Assembly: GCA_017163975.1 (NCBI GenBank)
Contig: JAFFSR010000242.1
Span: 5,109,001 to 5,173,000 of the forward strand
DNA: 64,000 bases
Source: Anastatus disparis
Lineage: Eukaryota > Arthropoda > Insecta > Hymenoptera > Eupelmidae
Reading direction: 5' to 3'
This document shows positions 26,701-39,541 of the stretch, piece after piece. Numbering within the stretch: the stretch's first letter is position 1; the number at the start of each line of letters is the position of its first letter. The notes below the pieces were generated by a model, which saw nothing but the letters and a program-made list of their open reading frames with translations, ran no database searches and was not told the origin of the DNA. The position numbers were made by a program, and so were the translations under genes.

Positions 26701-27643
26701 TTGACTATTGGACTAGTTTTGAACATTATTTGGATAAACATATACATTCAATATTTTATGAGTTTGATACATTAAAAAATTATCTAAATTAATATTTCTT
26801 CGTTTCTTTGAAAAAATGATGAAGCTTAAACCTATCGACTTCGTGATTGATGTATAAATTTCTTAGAAACAAGTAGTTTGAAATACATCGCATTGTTTGT
26901 GAAAGTAGTTTCAATTGATATGCACGGTACTGATGTGCAATATAAAGATCCTATAGAGATGCATTTTTACATTGGATGAAGATAATATTAATTTGTAATA
27001 TTTTTTCATATTTTAATTGCATTACGCTAAACAATACCTAATATCGTCTAATAAATTTAATTACATTTTTTAATTAATTTAGAGTTTTTAATTGTCAGGA
27101 TTATCGACTTTTTTAGATTCATATTTATATATCTTCGTAGTGCTAGTGATCTTTTTATTCAATAAATTTGATTAGAAATTTTTAAAATCAAGGTGTTTTT
27201 GTGCGAAGATATAACTTCAATTCTTAGTTTCAATATTAAAAACTGAGAGAAAAAAAATTAATGAAGATGAACACCAATAAATACCATCTAAATTTTTTTT
27301 TTTCAGTAAAAAGTTAAGATTTATATCTTCTTTTATAATTTATTTCTCTATACGTTTTTTCTTTTGAATATAATTACCATTTAAATATTCCAAAGCTCTA
27401 TGATTTGTTACTTTTTTCATCTCCTTCGCCTATGGTAGCCTATTCAAAGATAAAATATCATTCATAAATAATTTCGTTTCACAAAAAAACGTAAACATTA
27501 AAAAAAAAGAAGCAATAGAAGATAACAAAAGTAAAAAAAAAGAAAACCAAAAAAAGAAGTGATGTTTGTTGCAGAGTTAAACAAGAAAAAAAAGGAAAAG
27601 TCTATATAGAAAGAGGCTTCTAAAGGACACGAGGTGCAATGTG

Positions 27644-27653
27644 TATATAAAAG
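27644..27653 (+). promoter_or_regulatory. TATA box of lipase B
   Basis: TATATAAAAG lies 254 bp upstream of the lipase B start codon, with GC-richer DNA after it (GCCAGTGCAACGACTTGC). Transcription would be expected to start near 27675, leaving a 5' UTR of about 230 nt. Lipases C and D have an almost identical box, which supports the call. Confidence 0.6.
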
Positions 27654-27906
27654 CCAGTGCAACGACTTGCTACGGGTTTTATTAGCGTGAGTCTCGAATG
27701 TGAACGCGCGTGTGTCGGCGCCCAAAGCACATACACCAAACTGTACATACGTACACCTGTAAAATGTATACTTATTGACCTCCCCCTACTTCCATTACAT
27801 ATTTTATAACAAAAATTAAAGGAAAAAAAAGTGGAGCCAAGCATTACATTACGTTGTTTCATATATATTTTGTGTGTGTTGTATTACACTTTAAAGTGCC
27901 AGTACT

Positions 27907-30900
27907 ATGATGACTGCAGTAACGTTACTTACCTGCGGTTTGTTGCTTTTAACCACGTGTAAAGTGGCCGGTGTTGTGCACGCTAAGTTAGATCAAAATC
28001 CAGATATTGAGCTTAAAACAGTAAGTTTTTAATTAAATTTTTCACTAAACAAATTTTTATTGTCGTGCGAGTTTACCTTTTATTTTTATCAATGATTAAT
28101 TGATGTTATTAGCGTTTAGTTTTCTTTTTTTACTTCACAAGAATGGATATTCTTCAGGTTTTATTGTTGTGTGTCGTAAGCAAAACTAAAGAAAAATGAC
28201 GTTTTTGCGAAGAGGTGTGAACACAGTGGAATGCCAATTGTATTGTCGTGAAACGGTTGTTTTTACTCTCAAAAGAAGTGTCTACTTGTAAATGATTTGT
28301 TTTTTCTTTCTTCTTCTTTTTTTTTTGTGCGATTCGAGAAAATTGCTAGAGAAAGTGTTATGTGTTGGCAAATTTTCTAAAAGAATTGGTAAAATTTATG
28401 CATTGAATTAAATTTGAATGCTGTTGATGTGATTTTTTGTATTTATGTATTTCTCTGCTGTTATGTAACTGAATCAAATTATCTTTTTATTTCATAATTT
28501 TTCTTTTTAAAGAATCTTGTGCATTATTATTTTCATAAATAATATCAAAAAACATAAATTTTTTTAAAAGTTGAAACGAATGTTCTGCAATGAATAATAT
28601 ATGTAGATATTATGACGAAATTAATACTTTAAAAAGTTCACTTAAAGTTTATTTTAGTATGCACATACTATGAATGTATACAAATTTGGTAAATTGCGTA
28701 TTTTATTAGACTTACAAGATGGTATTACATTCTTTACGCTAATTATATATTTGTGTTATTGCTTTTTAAATGAAAATTTACTATATTGAAGTATCGATGA
28801 TAATATATAATAATTATTAGAAATATTTTTAAAAATTTACAATTTCTACAATAGTACATATTATAGCATAAATTTAATTCCAACGTAAATTCTATTATAA
28901 CAAATGCATAATTAAAACTATTCTAATAAAATTAATAATTAATCTATCAACCCATAGTCGGGATGAAATTAATTTTTATTGCATTAAATTTCGAATAAAA
29001 AATATAATAAATATAGCGTTATTATTGTTACTTTATTTCTTCAAGAATGAGTTAGCAAGAAAATATGGCTATCCATTTGAGGAGCACACTGTCGTCACTG
29101 ATGATGGTTACGTGCTAAACTTGCACAGGATTCCCTATGGACGCGATGATTTCGAGAATTATTACTCAAGACGTCCACCTGTCTTGTTGATGCACGGTCT
29201 TGGTGGTAGCTCAGCTGATTGGGTTCTCATGGGGCCGGGATATTCTTTAGGTAAATATGTCAATTCATAAGATGTATATAAAATTATTTTAAAAATAAAC
29301 TTTTTTGAACTATTAGAAATTTATTATGCTTTTGAAAAAAGAGATTATTTTTTAAAATGTTATTTTACAATGATTTAAATTATCAATAAAAGGGCAATCA
29401 TGCAAATTGACAAAATGAAGTTCAACAACTTTTTTGATTGGAGATTGTACAGTTTGATGCATTTTTGTCAGGGTCAGCATTTGACAATGCATGCAAATCA
29501 AGGTTATAATATAATATATTCTCCCACATTCAAGACCTTGACACTTTCATAGAAATTACCATTGTTACTTATTCCGAGTAATTTATTTAGATTTTAAAAT
29601 ATCTAAAGAATATTTATAAATTTAAATAACACTTTTGAAAATGTTTTTTTATTACAATTAATTATGATAAAAATTATTATAAATTAAAGTTTAATAATAT
29701 TATAAAATAGTAAAAACACTTATAACTTTTATTTCAAAAGTTTATGTCAGTGCAATCACTTCTCACAATTAAGAAACATTAAATTTTCCAAATTAAATAC
29801 GATTAAATTTGTGCTATAAAACTATAATTTTCCACTTAAGGATTGTTTTTACCTCATTATTAAAAAAAAAAAAATAAGAATTTATAAAATTCCATTAACT
29901 CGTACTCTAACATTTATGGCCTATAATAAAATAACTGAAGCCAATTAAAGTAACATTGTCAAGAGATGTAACTCTTCTAAATATGGTTGCCAAACCTAGA
30001 TCAACTTTACTTAGATGGCTAAGATAAACTATGAAAGAATCGGCAAAGTCTCTTAAATAAAAAAAAAAAAAGATTCTCGACAATACACAGGAGTTGTGAA
30101 ATTATTGATATAAAATGCATCCGTGCAAAAGGAAGGATTAATTAAGGTTAGATTAGACGTACAGTTGGTAGCAAAAGTTTGTATATTGCAATGGATAATC
30201 TAGTTCAAACTGTTAGATAATACGTTACTTGCTATCCGAGCTCTTATGCTAGTAGAGAAAGTAGTTTGATTCGCCTTTTTTACGTTGGTATTAATGCGAT
30301 TAAATAAACATCTTAATAAATTAATTAAATTTAAAATTTTTTAATCATAAAATAAAATTTATTCAGAACTCCTTGGTTTTAATCAATTATGATTCATCTA
30401 TATATATATATATAGTATTGATAAAAAAGATAATTATATTTTTTGCCAAAAATAAGTATATATTATGCTGTTATTAAAACGCATATCAAATGTAATCGTA
30501 AAATTTCTATTAGCATCATTACAACAAATATTTTTATCAGCGAAAAATTTTTTCCAAACTGTACAGCTATAATACTAGACAGAATTAAAGCCTCAAAGTG
30601 CAGCGATATTCGCTCACCACGCGCGCCTTCACCGTTTAAGCGCTTTCTTTAGCCGCTCATTTCGAATGCTATGTGGATTACGCGTAGCGAACTCGCACGC
30701 GCGAATATAAAACCTATACAATTACCTCCTTGTATATAAATGTGGCCAAAGACTATATTTATAATTTTTGCTTATCCTTCGATTCGCCACAAATGTAAAG
30801 TCATGTGTGCTGTGGTTTTCTTTTTTTTAACAATTTGAACTTCAAATATTTTGTTGCGGTGAAGGTTTTTCAAGGGTATATTGCAAATGAAAAATTTATT

Positions 30901-33900
30901 GGAGTAAGCAATAAAAATGAACACCACGTGCATGAGAAATATCAAGTTTTAATTGTTATATGATGTTTTATGCAATTATAAAAGTACTTTATTCAAAGAA
31001 TTTTCGGAATTTCACATAGTTAAAAATCGTTCTTTTAAAGTAAATATTTATTTAGAAGAAAAATATATTGTCATTAGAGAAATATGAATCATTTCATTGA
31101 AATTAAAGCGTCTTTTATTTATCAATTTATATTTAATTTTAATTATACATTTTAAATTTTTAAAAGATTTTCATTTAATCTCTAAAATTAATAAAAGAAA
31201 TAAAAAGACGCAAACAAAAATTCTTAAATCATCATAAAGTTTTACAAAATAAAACCAATCATATATTCTAATTGACATGAAGATTGGTTTTTGACTAAAA
31301 TAGTAATTTTTCCTATAGAATAATAAAATGTTATTATTATCATGAATAAAAATTATTATAATAGTAATTAATAATAGAATAATCTATTAAAAACATATTT
31401 TAATACTGAATCATTAATTGGAATTTGCGTTTCAGCCTATTTTCTTGCAGACACAGGATACGATGTTTGGCTTGGAAACAATCGTGGTAACATCTATTCT
31501 AGAAATCACACGACGATGGGACCTACTGATCGATACTTTTGGGATTTTAGGCAAACAATTATTTACAATTATGATAAATAACATTTATTACGCGATTATT
31601 TTTTTTAAATATATTTTTAAAGAAATTAATAATAATATGTAAAGAAAAAATTTAAGCTGAATATGAAATTTACAAATTCGTGTTAAAAAAAACACGTTCT
31701 TGTTCTAAAAATTACAATATTAAAGGTAATAGTATATATTTTACAATATAGATAAAAGTATTGAATGAATAGGAATATTTCTAACATAATATTTAAGTTT
31801 TATTATTATTTTTGAAATTATTGCATGTGAAGAAAATAATATTATGATTTTATAGATACTGATATCATTTTAAAAATGCAAAAATTTACGGTGATAGTAA
31901 TCAAATGTAAGTATCATACAAATAAAATGCTTTTTACGATTACAAATAGGCCGATCAGCATAAATTGGCGATGTTACGAACAATAAATGCTGATCGACCC
32001 ATTTCTAGTTGTAAAAAATGTTTCATACTGTATTTACGTTTGATTTCCAGTACGATAGAACGATAAAAGTTTTCATTCCTTCAAACGTGAAAATCATTCC
32101 AAACGATACTTTTTTTAATATATTGTAATTTACATGTGACTTCATAAAAGAGTTCGTTTGCATAAACGCTGCAAACGCATGAAATTCAACGAAAATAATG
32201 TAGTCGATTTGGTAATCAGATACTCATGACCGATATTTTTTTTCAAGAAAATACGCAAATAGTGTTTTTTTTTTTCTTTATCATTTAGTTAATCTGTGCA
32301 TTTTAAGTGCCGAAACTTGCGCAAATGAAAAATTCTGAATACCAATCAGGGGTTGTAAAATTACGAATTTTATTTCTTTTCTTCTTAAAAATAGTAAAAA
32401 AATTATTTGAATGGAAAATAAAATAGATTTTTGCATAGGAAAAACAAAATAGATTATACAAAAATAAGTGAATTCATTTTCTAATTTTTTATTATTTTGA
32501 TTTAAATTTCTGGATAAGTGTTATTAGTCGTATATTTAAAATAAATTTTCAAATTTCAAGTAGAATTTTTAAATAAATGTTTGCATTTCTTTAAACTTTC
32601 AAAAGTAATGCAAATAACTTCTGAAACTAAATTAAAAAAAATTACTACTATGATAAATGTATAAAATTAAAATGAATACTTATTTAAAAATACGTTCTCA
32701 AATATCATTTGATAAATCTATTCAATGATACAAGAATTTTCTTTTAGCGCATGATAATCTGTGATAAAATGTCAAAAGTTCAATGACCTACAATATTATG
32801 TTGCAGTTACCATGAGATGGGCATTTACGATTTGCCAACGAGCATTGATTACATCCTAGCGGCGACAGGTCGCCGTAGACTTTTGTACGTTGGCCATTCG
32901 CAGGGTACAACCCAATTCCTCGTTATGGCCTCGCAAAAGCCTCAATATAACAGAAAAATTGCACTTGCTGCCGGCCTCGCTCCTGCAGCCTTCACCGGCT
33001 ATCTCCGAGGTCCCATTACGCAACTTACCAAGCTGACATACTTTGGCGTTGTTAGTTATCTTTCTTCTTTTAATTTTCTTTATTTTGAGTACATTTTTTA
33101 TTTTTTTGATACAATTTTTTATCATATATAACAGATTATTTTAAAAATTTAATATTAAAATTAATTTTTTGGGTATCAGTTGAAATTAATTGAATTTAGG
33201 TGTTCTTAAATTGTAGAACAGAAATTATAAGTTTATCGGGAAAAAGAATTGTAGTAGGTTGCGTAAATGAAATTCCTCTCTCCTTAAAAGAAATGTTTTC
33301 TATCTTGATCAGCTATTGAAAGTGTGCTAGAAAGAAACAATCGTGTTAGGAAAATCTAATTTACGTAAATAGCTTAAATAGTTTTTTGTTAAATTTTAGT
33401 AAATATTATATCTGTGTTCGATTAATATTTATGTATTTGAAATTATAAAATCATACTTTGTAAAAAAAATTTGTAAAATTCGGCCAAATTTTTTTTTTGT
33501 CAAAAATTTTCATGATAAAATTTTACACATGAGTGAGTATAAATTAACATAAAATATTTTATAAAATAAAAGTGTTATATAATTTTAAAGAACAAAAATT
33601 TTCGTCAAACTTACATGCAAAATATGTATTTTGTTAGTCAAATTGTCTTATAGTTTAGAGTCACACATTTTATTTTACAAAACTGTATTATTCATGAATT
33701 TTCGTCTTGAAATTTTTATTTTAAAATCTACAAAAAAATTGTTTGTACATTTTGGCACAGAAAAAATTTGTTTATTGCTTGAAACACTTTCGTGTCTTAA
33801 AGTTATGACAATTCTTTTACAGTTAATATAAATGTTTACCAAAATTAGATAAAAAAATATTTAAAAATTGAATTTTATAAACTATATTATTCTTTGCAGT

Positions 33901-36900
33901 GGGTCGGTGAAAATTTCGGATACCCAGAGTTTGGTTCTCGTTCAAGATGGGGAAAATTTGTATCAAGACTTTTTTGCCAAAGCGGTGCACCCACGCAGAT
34001 TTTTTGCAGCACTAAGTTTTATCTATTAGCTGGATTTAGTCCTGATATTGATCTGGTAAATGAATACACAATTTTTTTTTATGTTTGCCTAATATGAAAG
34101 ATGCATTTTTAATTAGATATCATAAAAGTAAAATTATATTATTTTTCCTTCCTGGTGAAAAAAATTGTAAATTTTTTAGAATATTTAGTAAGCACTTTTG
34201 AAAAATTTTTTTAACTTTAATGATCAATATTTTTTATACACTTTATAACTTGATCATCTAGTTATTTTTAAACAGATATTATATTAAAATTGAAATAATT
34301 TGTATAAGTGTATCGATATTATACTGTTCTTTTTTATTTTGACCTTTAGGATAAATTGACGGTAATTGCTGGACATATACCAGCTGGAGCCTCTTGGAAG
34401 CAACTCATTCACTACGGTCAAGGATACATCAATCCTGGTAAGTAAAACTCACGTATTTTTGTGTATAGTAACGGAATAAAAATAACTCATGCATGTAAAG
34501 ATATAAGTTTTGAATTTTTGTCTATGCAAGACTTTATCTAACCATAAATTATCACGTACAACCATAAATTATTGTTTTTACTCAAATATTATGAAATGGT
34601 AAACATATGCGACTGATAAATAAAACTATAGAAATCAATAAAATTAACGAATTCCAAAAGTGGTTCTAAAGGCTTTGTATTATCATAGAGATAAGTATTA
34701 TTTTTTATGAATCAGATACATATTGGATATATTATCTGAAAACTGATTACATTAGCTCATAACAATGAATAATAGCAGTGATTTATATACAACACTTAAA
34801 AATAGATTAAAATTTGAAAATTTCCCTGGTAGAAAATGAAACGCTTTTTCTACCATTTTATGGCCATTTCTTTAAAGTGAAGAGCAGAAAATGGGAATGT
34901 TTTATGGCCATTATTTGAACTAATATGAAACGTTTTTTTCAACCTTCATAGTGCTAAAAAATGCTAATAAAATGTTGAGTCTGATCCACTATTATTTGAA
35001 TATAGATAGTTAACAGTAGAGTCTATCAAATTGTGCTCTAATTGATTACTATTAAGAATCATTTAAGGTTTTTTCTTGAAAGTTATCATTAATCATTAAT
35101 AGAATCACTTTTGTTAATATATTCGCGCGTATATTTTGAGTTGTGATCGGATTGTTAGAGGTTATTTTTAAACGATTAATAAAATTTTCCATTTATTATT
35201 TTAAAAAACGATAATTTTATACTCGTTTCGTACTGCGTTTCATATTTTTATTTTACTAAAATTTAATATTATTTTTATTTTTATAAATTCCAATAAAAAT
35301 AAACATTGACGAAGGAATGTGAATAAATACTAATCTATATTTTCTCGCCACGTGGCAAAAGTGAGGTTATGATTTTACCTATGATCTGAAAAATTAAGGA
35401 CTCATTACTAAAAAGTTATATAACTAGTCAAAAAAAGTTGTCCACAGTTTACCTAATTTTTAGATAGCTGTTACTGATTTTTTCTCTCCGTTTACTTAAA
35501 ATGCGTATTTTTTTGGCTAAATACAAAAATTTTGAACAACATTTTTATATTAGCATTTTTTGCCTATAAGATGCTAACCAATATACCAAAAAATTTGAGC
35601 TCTGCAGATTCAGCAAAAAATTGCCATTTATTCGCCAATATTGACATGACAAAATATTACTATTAAAAATGGTCATAAATTGTTGTTTACACCATTTTTA
35701 ATGTTCAAATTTCTACCAGGGTTGCTATCAATTAATTATGCTTTTTAAGATTATTTATATAAATAGAAATAATTGTTTAAGCATTGAGAATGTATTAATT
35801 AATGGGACTATGGATTTATTTTTTTTTCCAATTTAATTATTAATTTTTTACATTATTGCTTTGGAATCTGTTTTCTTAGAACTTAGTCATTTTAATAAAA
35901 ACAAATCCTTAATTCTATCATTATTAAAAACAGTTGTATAAAAGTTCGATGATCGCATGGGTGACTGTTCGGTTTCGATAATGATCATTTAGATTTGTTT
36001 CTATAAATTATCATTTTTCTGCGTCGTTCAAGCTATAAAAGAAACGTAATACTGATTTCGATGTCATAGAAGATATGATTTCTTTATAATTTATTGTTTT
36101 GGATTTACGTCTTTGATTGTTAAAATACGATTACTGGGTTCTGTATTTACGCATAAGCTTAATTTTATTCAATATATGTACATCTGCGTGTTAATTTTTA
36201 AAGAATTAGGTTTATTATTTTAATTTTTCTATTCTTAAAATTGATAATCAAAATATAAAAAACCATTATTTTCTATGTACTTCTCAGGATATTTTCGATT
36301 GTACGATTACGGAGAAGCCAAAAGAAATATTCAAATGTACGGCTCTCCACTACCTCCAGAATACAAATTAGAAGCAATCACCGCACCTGTTGCACTTTTT
36401 AGCAGTACAAATGACTTCTTGGCATCACCTAAAGTAAGTAACGTAACTTTGCTTTAAAAAATTTCTTTAAAAAATATATCAAAGAAATAGGGTAAGTGCG
36501 CCAGTTATCGTTGCCCCCCCGACTACCGTGCTCCTTCGATATTTTAATACAATAAGATAGGTTTAAGCTTTAATCAATAATACAAAAAAAATTTTTTAAT
36601 ATTTTTAAAGTATAATTTAACTATTAGAAAAATAAAAATTTAATTTATCGACTTTTTATATTGTATAAATAATGTTTGAAATTTTTGTAATGTGATTTAT
36701 GCGTTTTTAGTGCGCGAGTTATCAAAAAGCTTAAGAATTGCATGTTTAATTCAATCATTTAAAGTATTAAAAAATGTATATTAATAATATGTAAATGCAT
36801 TTTACTATAATAAAATACTTACAAATTTCGAAAAAGACTTACAAATTGCGTTTTTAAATTATTTTTTATTATTTATTTATAAAATATAGTAACTGGAACG

Positions 36901-37551
36901 GATTTATGCATATGATTCAATTATCGTGCACGATAACTAAACCAATTTTTTGGTATAATCTTAGTTATCGTGCCCTCTAACATGTGAGCATCGAAGAAAA
37001 CATAACCTCAAAAAAAGATAAATCGACGAAAAATGCACGGTATACGACGCTCGATATTTGGTCGAGGGCTTGCTTACTGACAAAACGCATTTAGTTGGGG
37101 GCGCGGAAACTGACACACGGTATATAGAAATCTGAAAATTGAGCAACACGGTATTTGACGCATGCATCAATTCTTATATTTTAAATAATATTTCAAATAT
37201 TTTTCTATACATAATTAATCAATTATGCTTATTAAATAAAAGATGCTTCAACGTTTATAACTAATATCAATAGTTATCGAGCATTAATAGAAAAATCTGT
37301 TTAATTTGATAAAATCTTTAAGAGGTTACGTTAAACTCACGGTAACTGGCACATTTACCCTAATTTATTTATATTTAAAAATATTTCAGGACGTTGAATT
37401 ACTGACAAACAAATTAAATAGCGTCGTCTATCATCAAAGAATATCAGCAAATCCATTCAATCATTACGATTTTATTTGGGGAAGAACAGCACCGCATTTA
37501 GTGTTTGAACCTCTGATGCGCTTAATGGAAAAATATCGATACGTACGATAG
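27907..37551 (+). CDS. Secreted acid lipase B (lipase 1/3-like), 8 exons, 409 aa
   Basis: Acid lipase family alpha/beta-hydrolase. Exons: 27907-28020, 29046-29250, 31436-31550, 32807-33050, 33900-34055, 34350-34437, 36288-36433, 37390-37551 (1230 bp with stop), with the same intron phases as the paralogues. Exon 1 encodes a signal peptide (MMTAVTLLTCGLLLLTTC, two ATGs in tandem). Exon 2 has the family start KYGYPFEEHTVVTDDGYVL and the oxyanion region MHGLGGSSADW. The nucleophile elbow is the canonical GHSQG (Ser176); Asp350 (STNDFL) and His381 (PFNHYDF) complete the triad. Intron 3 begins with GC instead of GT (AG|GCAAAC at 31550/31551); the 115-bp exon 3 matches all paralogues, so the boundary is secure. 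Intron 3 holds a fold-back repeat, intron 6 a CCCTGGTAGAAA element, intron 7 a TA-flanked MITE. AATAAA lies at 37631. Exon 1 is the shortest of the four. Confidence 0.9.
31900..32060. repeat. Fold-back (imperfect palindrome) in intron 3 of lipase B
   Basis: GGCCGATCAGCAT at 31949 is mirrored by ATGCTGATCGACC just before 32000, across a loop of roughly 25 nt. The similarity continues outward on both sides (ATCAAATGTAAGTATC against the complement of GTATTTACGTTTGAT), so the arms are about 70-80 bp and imperfect. It is probably a decayed fold-back MITE. No target duplication was identified. Confidence 0.5.
34824..35721. mobile_element. 898-bp TIR element, CCCTGGTAGAAA family, in intron 6 of lipase B
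   Basis: Left end CCCTGGTAGAAAATGAAA; right end reverse-complemented CCCTGGTAGAAATTTGAAC. TT flanks both sides (34822-34823 and 35722-35723), a 2-bp target duplication. Near the ends it has repeated ATGGCCATT/ATGGTCAT motifs. The interior is AT-rich and non-coding. The termini match the elements at 14081, 49544 and 52610, but the interior is different. Confidence 0.8.
36490..37360. mobile_element. 871-bp MITE with TA target duplication in intron 7 of lipase B
   Basis: The left end GGGTAAGTGCGCCAGTTATC and the right end, reverse-complemented, GGGTAAATGTGCCAGTTACC form a TIR of about 21 bp with three mismatches. TA stands at both edges (36488-36489 and 37361-37362). The motif AGTTATCGTGC recurs inside, including a palindromic TTATCGTGCACGATAA near 36920. 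The TA duplication suggests a Tc1/mariner-type source. The open frame at 36961-37170 inside it shows no transposase motif. Confidence 0.65.
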
Positions 37552-39476
37552 TATTTCGTAAATTTGCCAACCGTTATGTGTTCAACAAAATTGTTGTATT
37601 CAACGATCAAATTATTCTAGTCATTGTCAAAATAAAAAAAAAAGTTTATGCTTAAAAAATTGACATATCAAATAATAAAACCATTGTTATTCGTTTATAT
37701 AAATTAAACATTTAATGATAAAATTTTTTTATGATCATGATATTTATGATTCAAAAAAAAAAAATTGTGATGATATCTTATTTGCAGTATTTTATGTACC
37801 CAAAAATTTATTAAAACCAAAACTCTTTTCTGCGATGCTTCATGGGCATTGTGATCAAATAATAAATCAGATAATGTAAACAAGAGATTGTAGATATGAT
37901 GTAATATTATGATGACAAATTAAATGTTGTAATTAATAATTGTTATCGTTATTTTTAACATTAGCAATAAAGATATATATTCATCTGTTCTAGATTGATT
38001 ATAATTTAAATATAATTATCTAAAATAATAAAAACCATAATCATACAAACCTTTTTATGTTGTTTATTTATTATTATTCATAAGCTATGTTTAAGAAGAA
38101 TGTCAAACCACATTCTCATTTTTTTTCTCACAATTTTTTTCATCAGGATTAAATTTTTTAATTTTACTAATAATTGAACTTGCATACAATAGTCACTAAA
38201 CTCAATGAGCAATCAACAATTGCATCATGGAATTTAATGTACATTTCTTGTTTTTAAGATAAATAAGTTTTAAAAAATAAATGATTCAATTATTCATATG
38301 AAGTGATTGATTTACAATCTCCAAAGATACCAGTCCCAATTTGTAGATTTATATATGATAAATATTTTAATTTGAAAATTTTTTATACTTCTGTAAAATT
38401 TTAATGTCAAATTAATGATCAAATTTATAAAGGAAACATATCATTTAATTTAATTTTAAATTTCACTACTTTTCTTATAATTATTTTTACAATTTCAATT
38501 ATGAATTTATCTTACAATCGAAACTTAAATTTGTGAATTGTCCCTGAATATTAGGTGTTTTATGAACTATCTAAAAATTTCTTAAATTTATTGCCTTTTG
38601 TTCATTAAAAAAAATAGATTACAATAATTTATTAAGGAGGCTCGGTGCGCCAACCGTTTCTAATAAAGATATTTTGTAAAAAAAATACCAAGAAAAGTAT
38701 AATTTATGAGTATTTTATAAAAATTTTAAAAATATAAGGTTATTGACTAAATGAAAGAGAAAGAAACTATAGAAATTTGAAAATTTAACATAGGTTCTTA
38801 TGAAAAAAATAACATTTATACTTATGACACAGTAATAAATAAGTAGTTTCTAATGAATCAAAAACTAAAATCATAAATTTTTTCATTACGAATTCAAATT
38901 TGTCAAAAAAAATAACATACTATCGATGAAATAAAAAAAAAAATTGAAAAATTTATTAAAATTAATGCGATTACTCACATTAATAATCGTAAATAATAGA
39001 TGTTTTTTTATATATAATTAAATATAATTGAAGTTACAATTACAATAATAAATTATTCACACTTTTTATAAAAATTATTTATAGTACAAAAATAATATTT
39101 TGTTCCTTTTTGTGGGACCCTGGGTAGGTACGGTCTTGAGCGCACGAGTCTCCTTAATCTGTTTAGAAATACAAAATAGTATTATCTATGTTTTGCATAG
39201 CAAAGCTCAACTCTTACATTTGACATAACAATGAAACAGTAGGTAGATATAGATACGGACAGATATAGATAATAGGTATCAGGTATAACCCTGGAACAAT
39301 AAAACTAAAATTTTGTTTTTCTGACTAAATATTATCTATTTTCTCAAATTTAATATAACTATTTCATCTATTCAATTATTCGAGTATGTACGATTACAAA
39401 AGTTGTATCCTAACTGATAAGATATAGCTACATAACAGATTAATTTGTCTTATTTAAGATCAGTTTTCCAATATAC
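37552..39476. other. Spacer between lipases B and C
   Basis: Contains the 3' UTR of lipase B (AATAAA candidates at 37631 and near 37965), AT-rich DNA, and the candidate TTAA-flanked MITE at 38636-39153. No coding exon is seen. Confidence 0.5.
38636..39153. mobile_element. Candidate 518-bp MITE with TTAA target duplication
   Basis: The left end GGAGGCTCGGTGCGCC and the right end, reverse-complemented, GGAGACTCGTGCGCTC form an imperfect TIR. TTAA stands at both outer edges (38632-38635 and 39154-39157). The interior is AT-rich with no coding frame. The TIR differs from the TTAA element at 843-991, so the two are separate families if both are real. Confidence 0.5.
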
Positions 39477-39485
39477 TATATAAAG
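39477..39485 (+). promoter_or_regulatory. TATA box of lipase C
   Basis: TATATAAAG lies 57 bp upstream of the end of a short predicted 5' UTR. AACAGTCAAATTC about 25-30 bp downstream resembles an insect initiator, so transcription likely starts near 39508, giving a 5' UTR of about 35 nt. Lipase D has the same box and a similar short leader. Confidence 0.65.
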
Positions 39486-39541
39486 ACTATCGATGGGCAA
39501 AAACAGTCAAATTCATTAATACTCGAGTACTGTACGGAAAC

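Larger units (their letters stand above)
18860..27643. other. Intergenic region between lipases A and B
   Basis: AT-rich spacer holding three tRNA(Met)-like SINE copies (19587, 21502, 23565), one oligo-A-linked retroelement tail (19764) and simple repeats such as a short CTA tract near 25700. The open frame at 24316-24615 is Lys/Arg-rich low complexity, with no start context or splice partners, and I do not call it a gene. I see no RNA gene. Confidence 0.5.

Noticed and set aside
36961..37170. Minus-strand open frame inside the lipase B intron 7 MITE
   Set aside because: No transposase motif and a length expected by chance.
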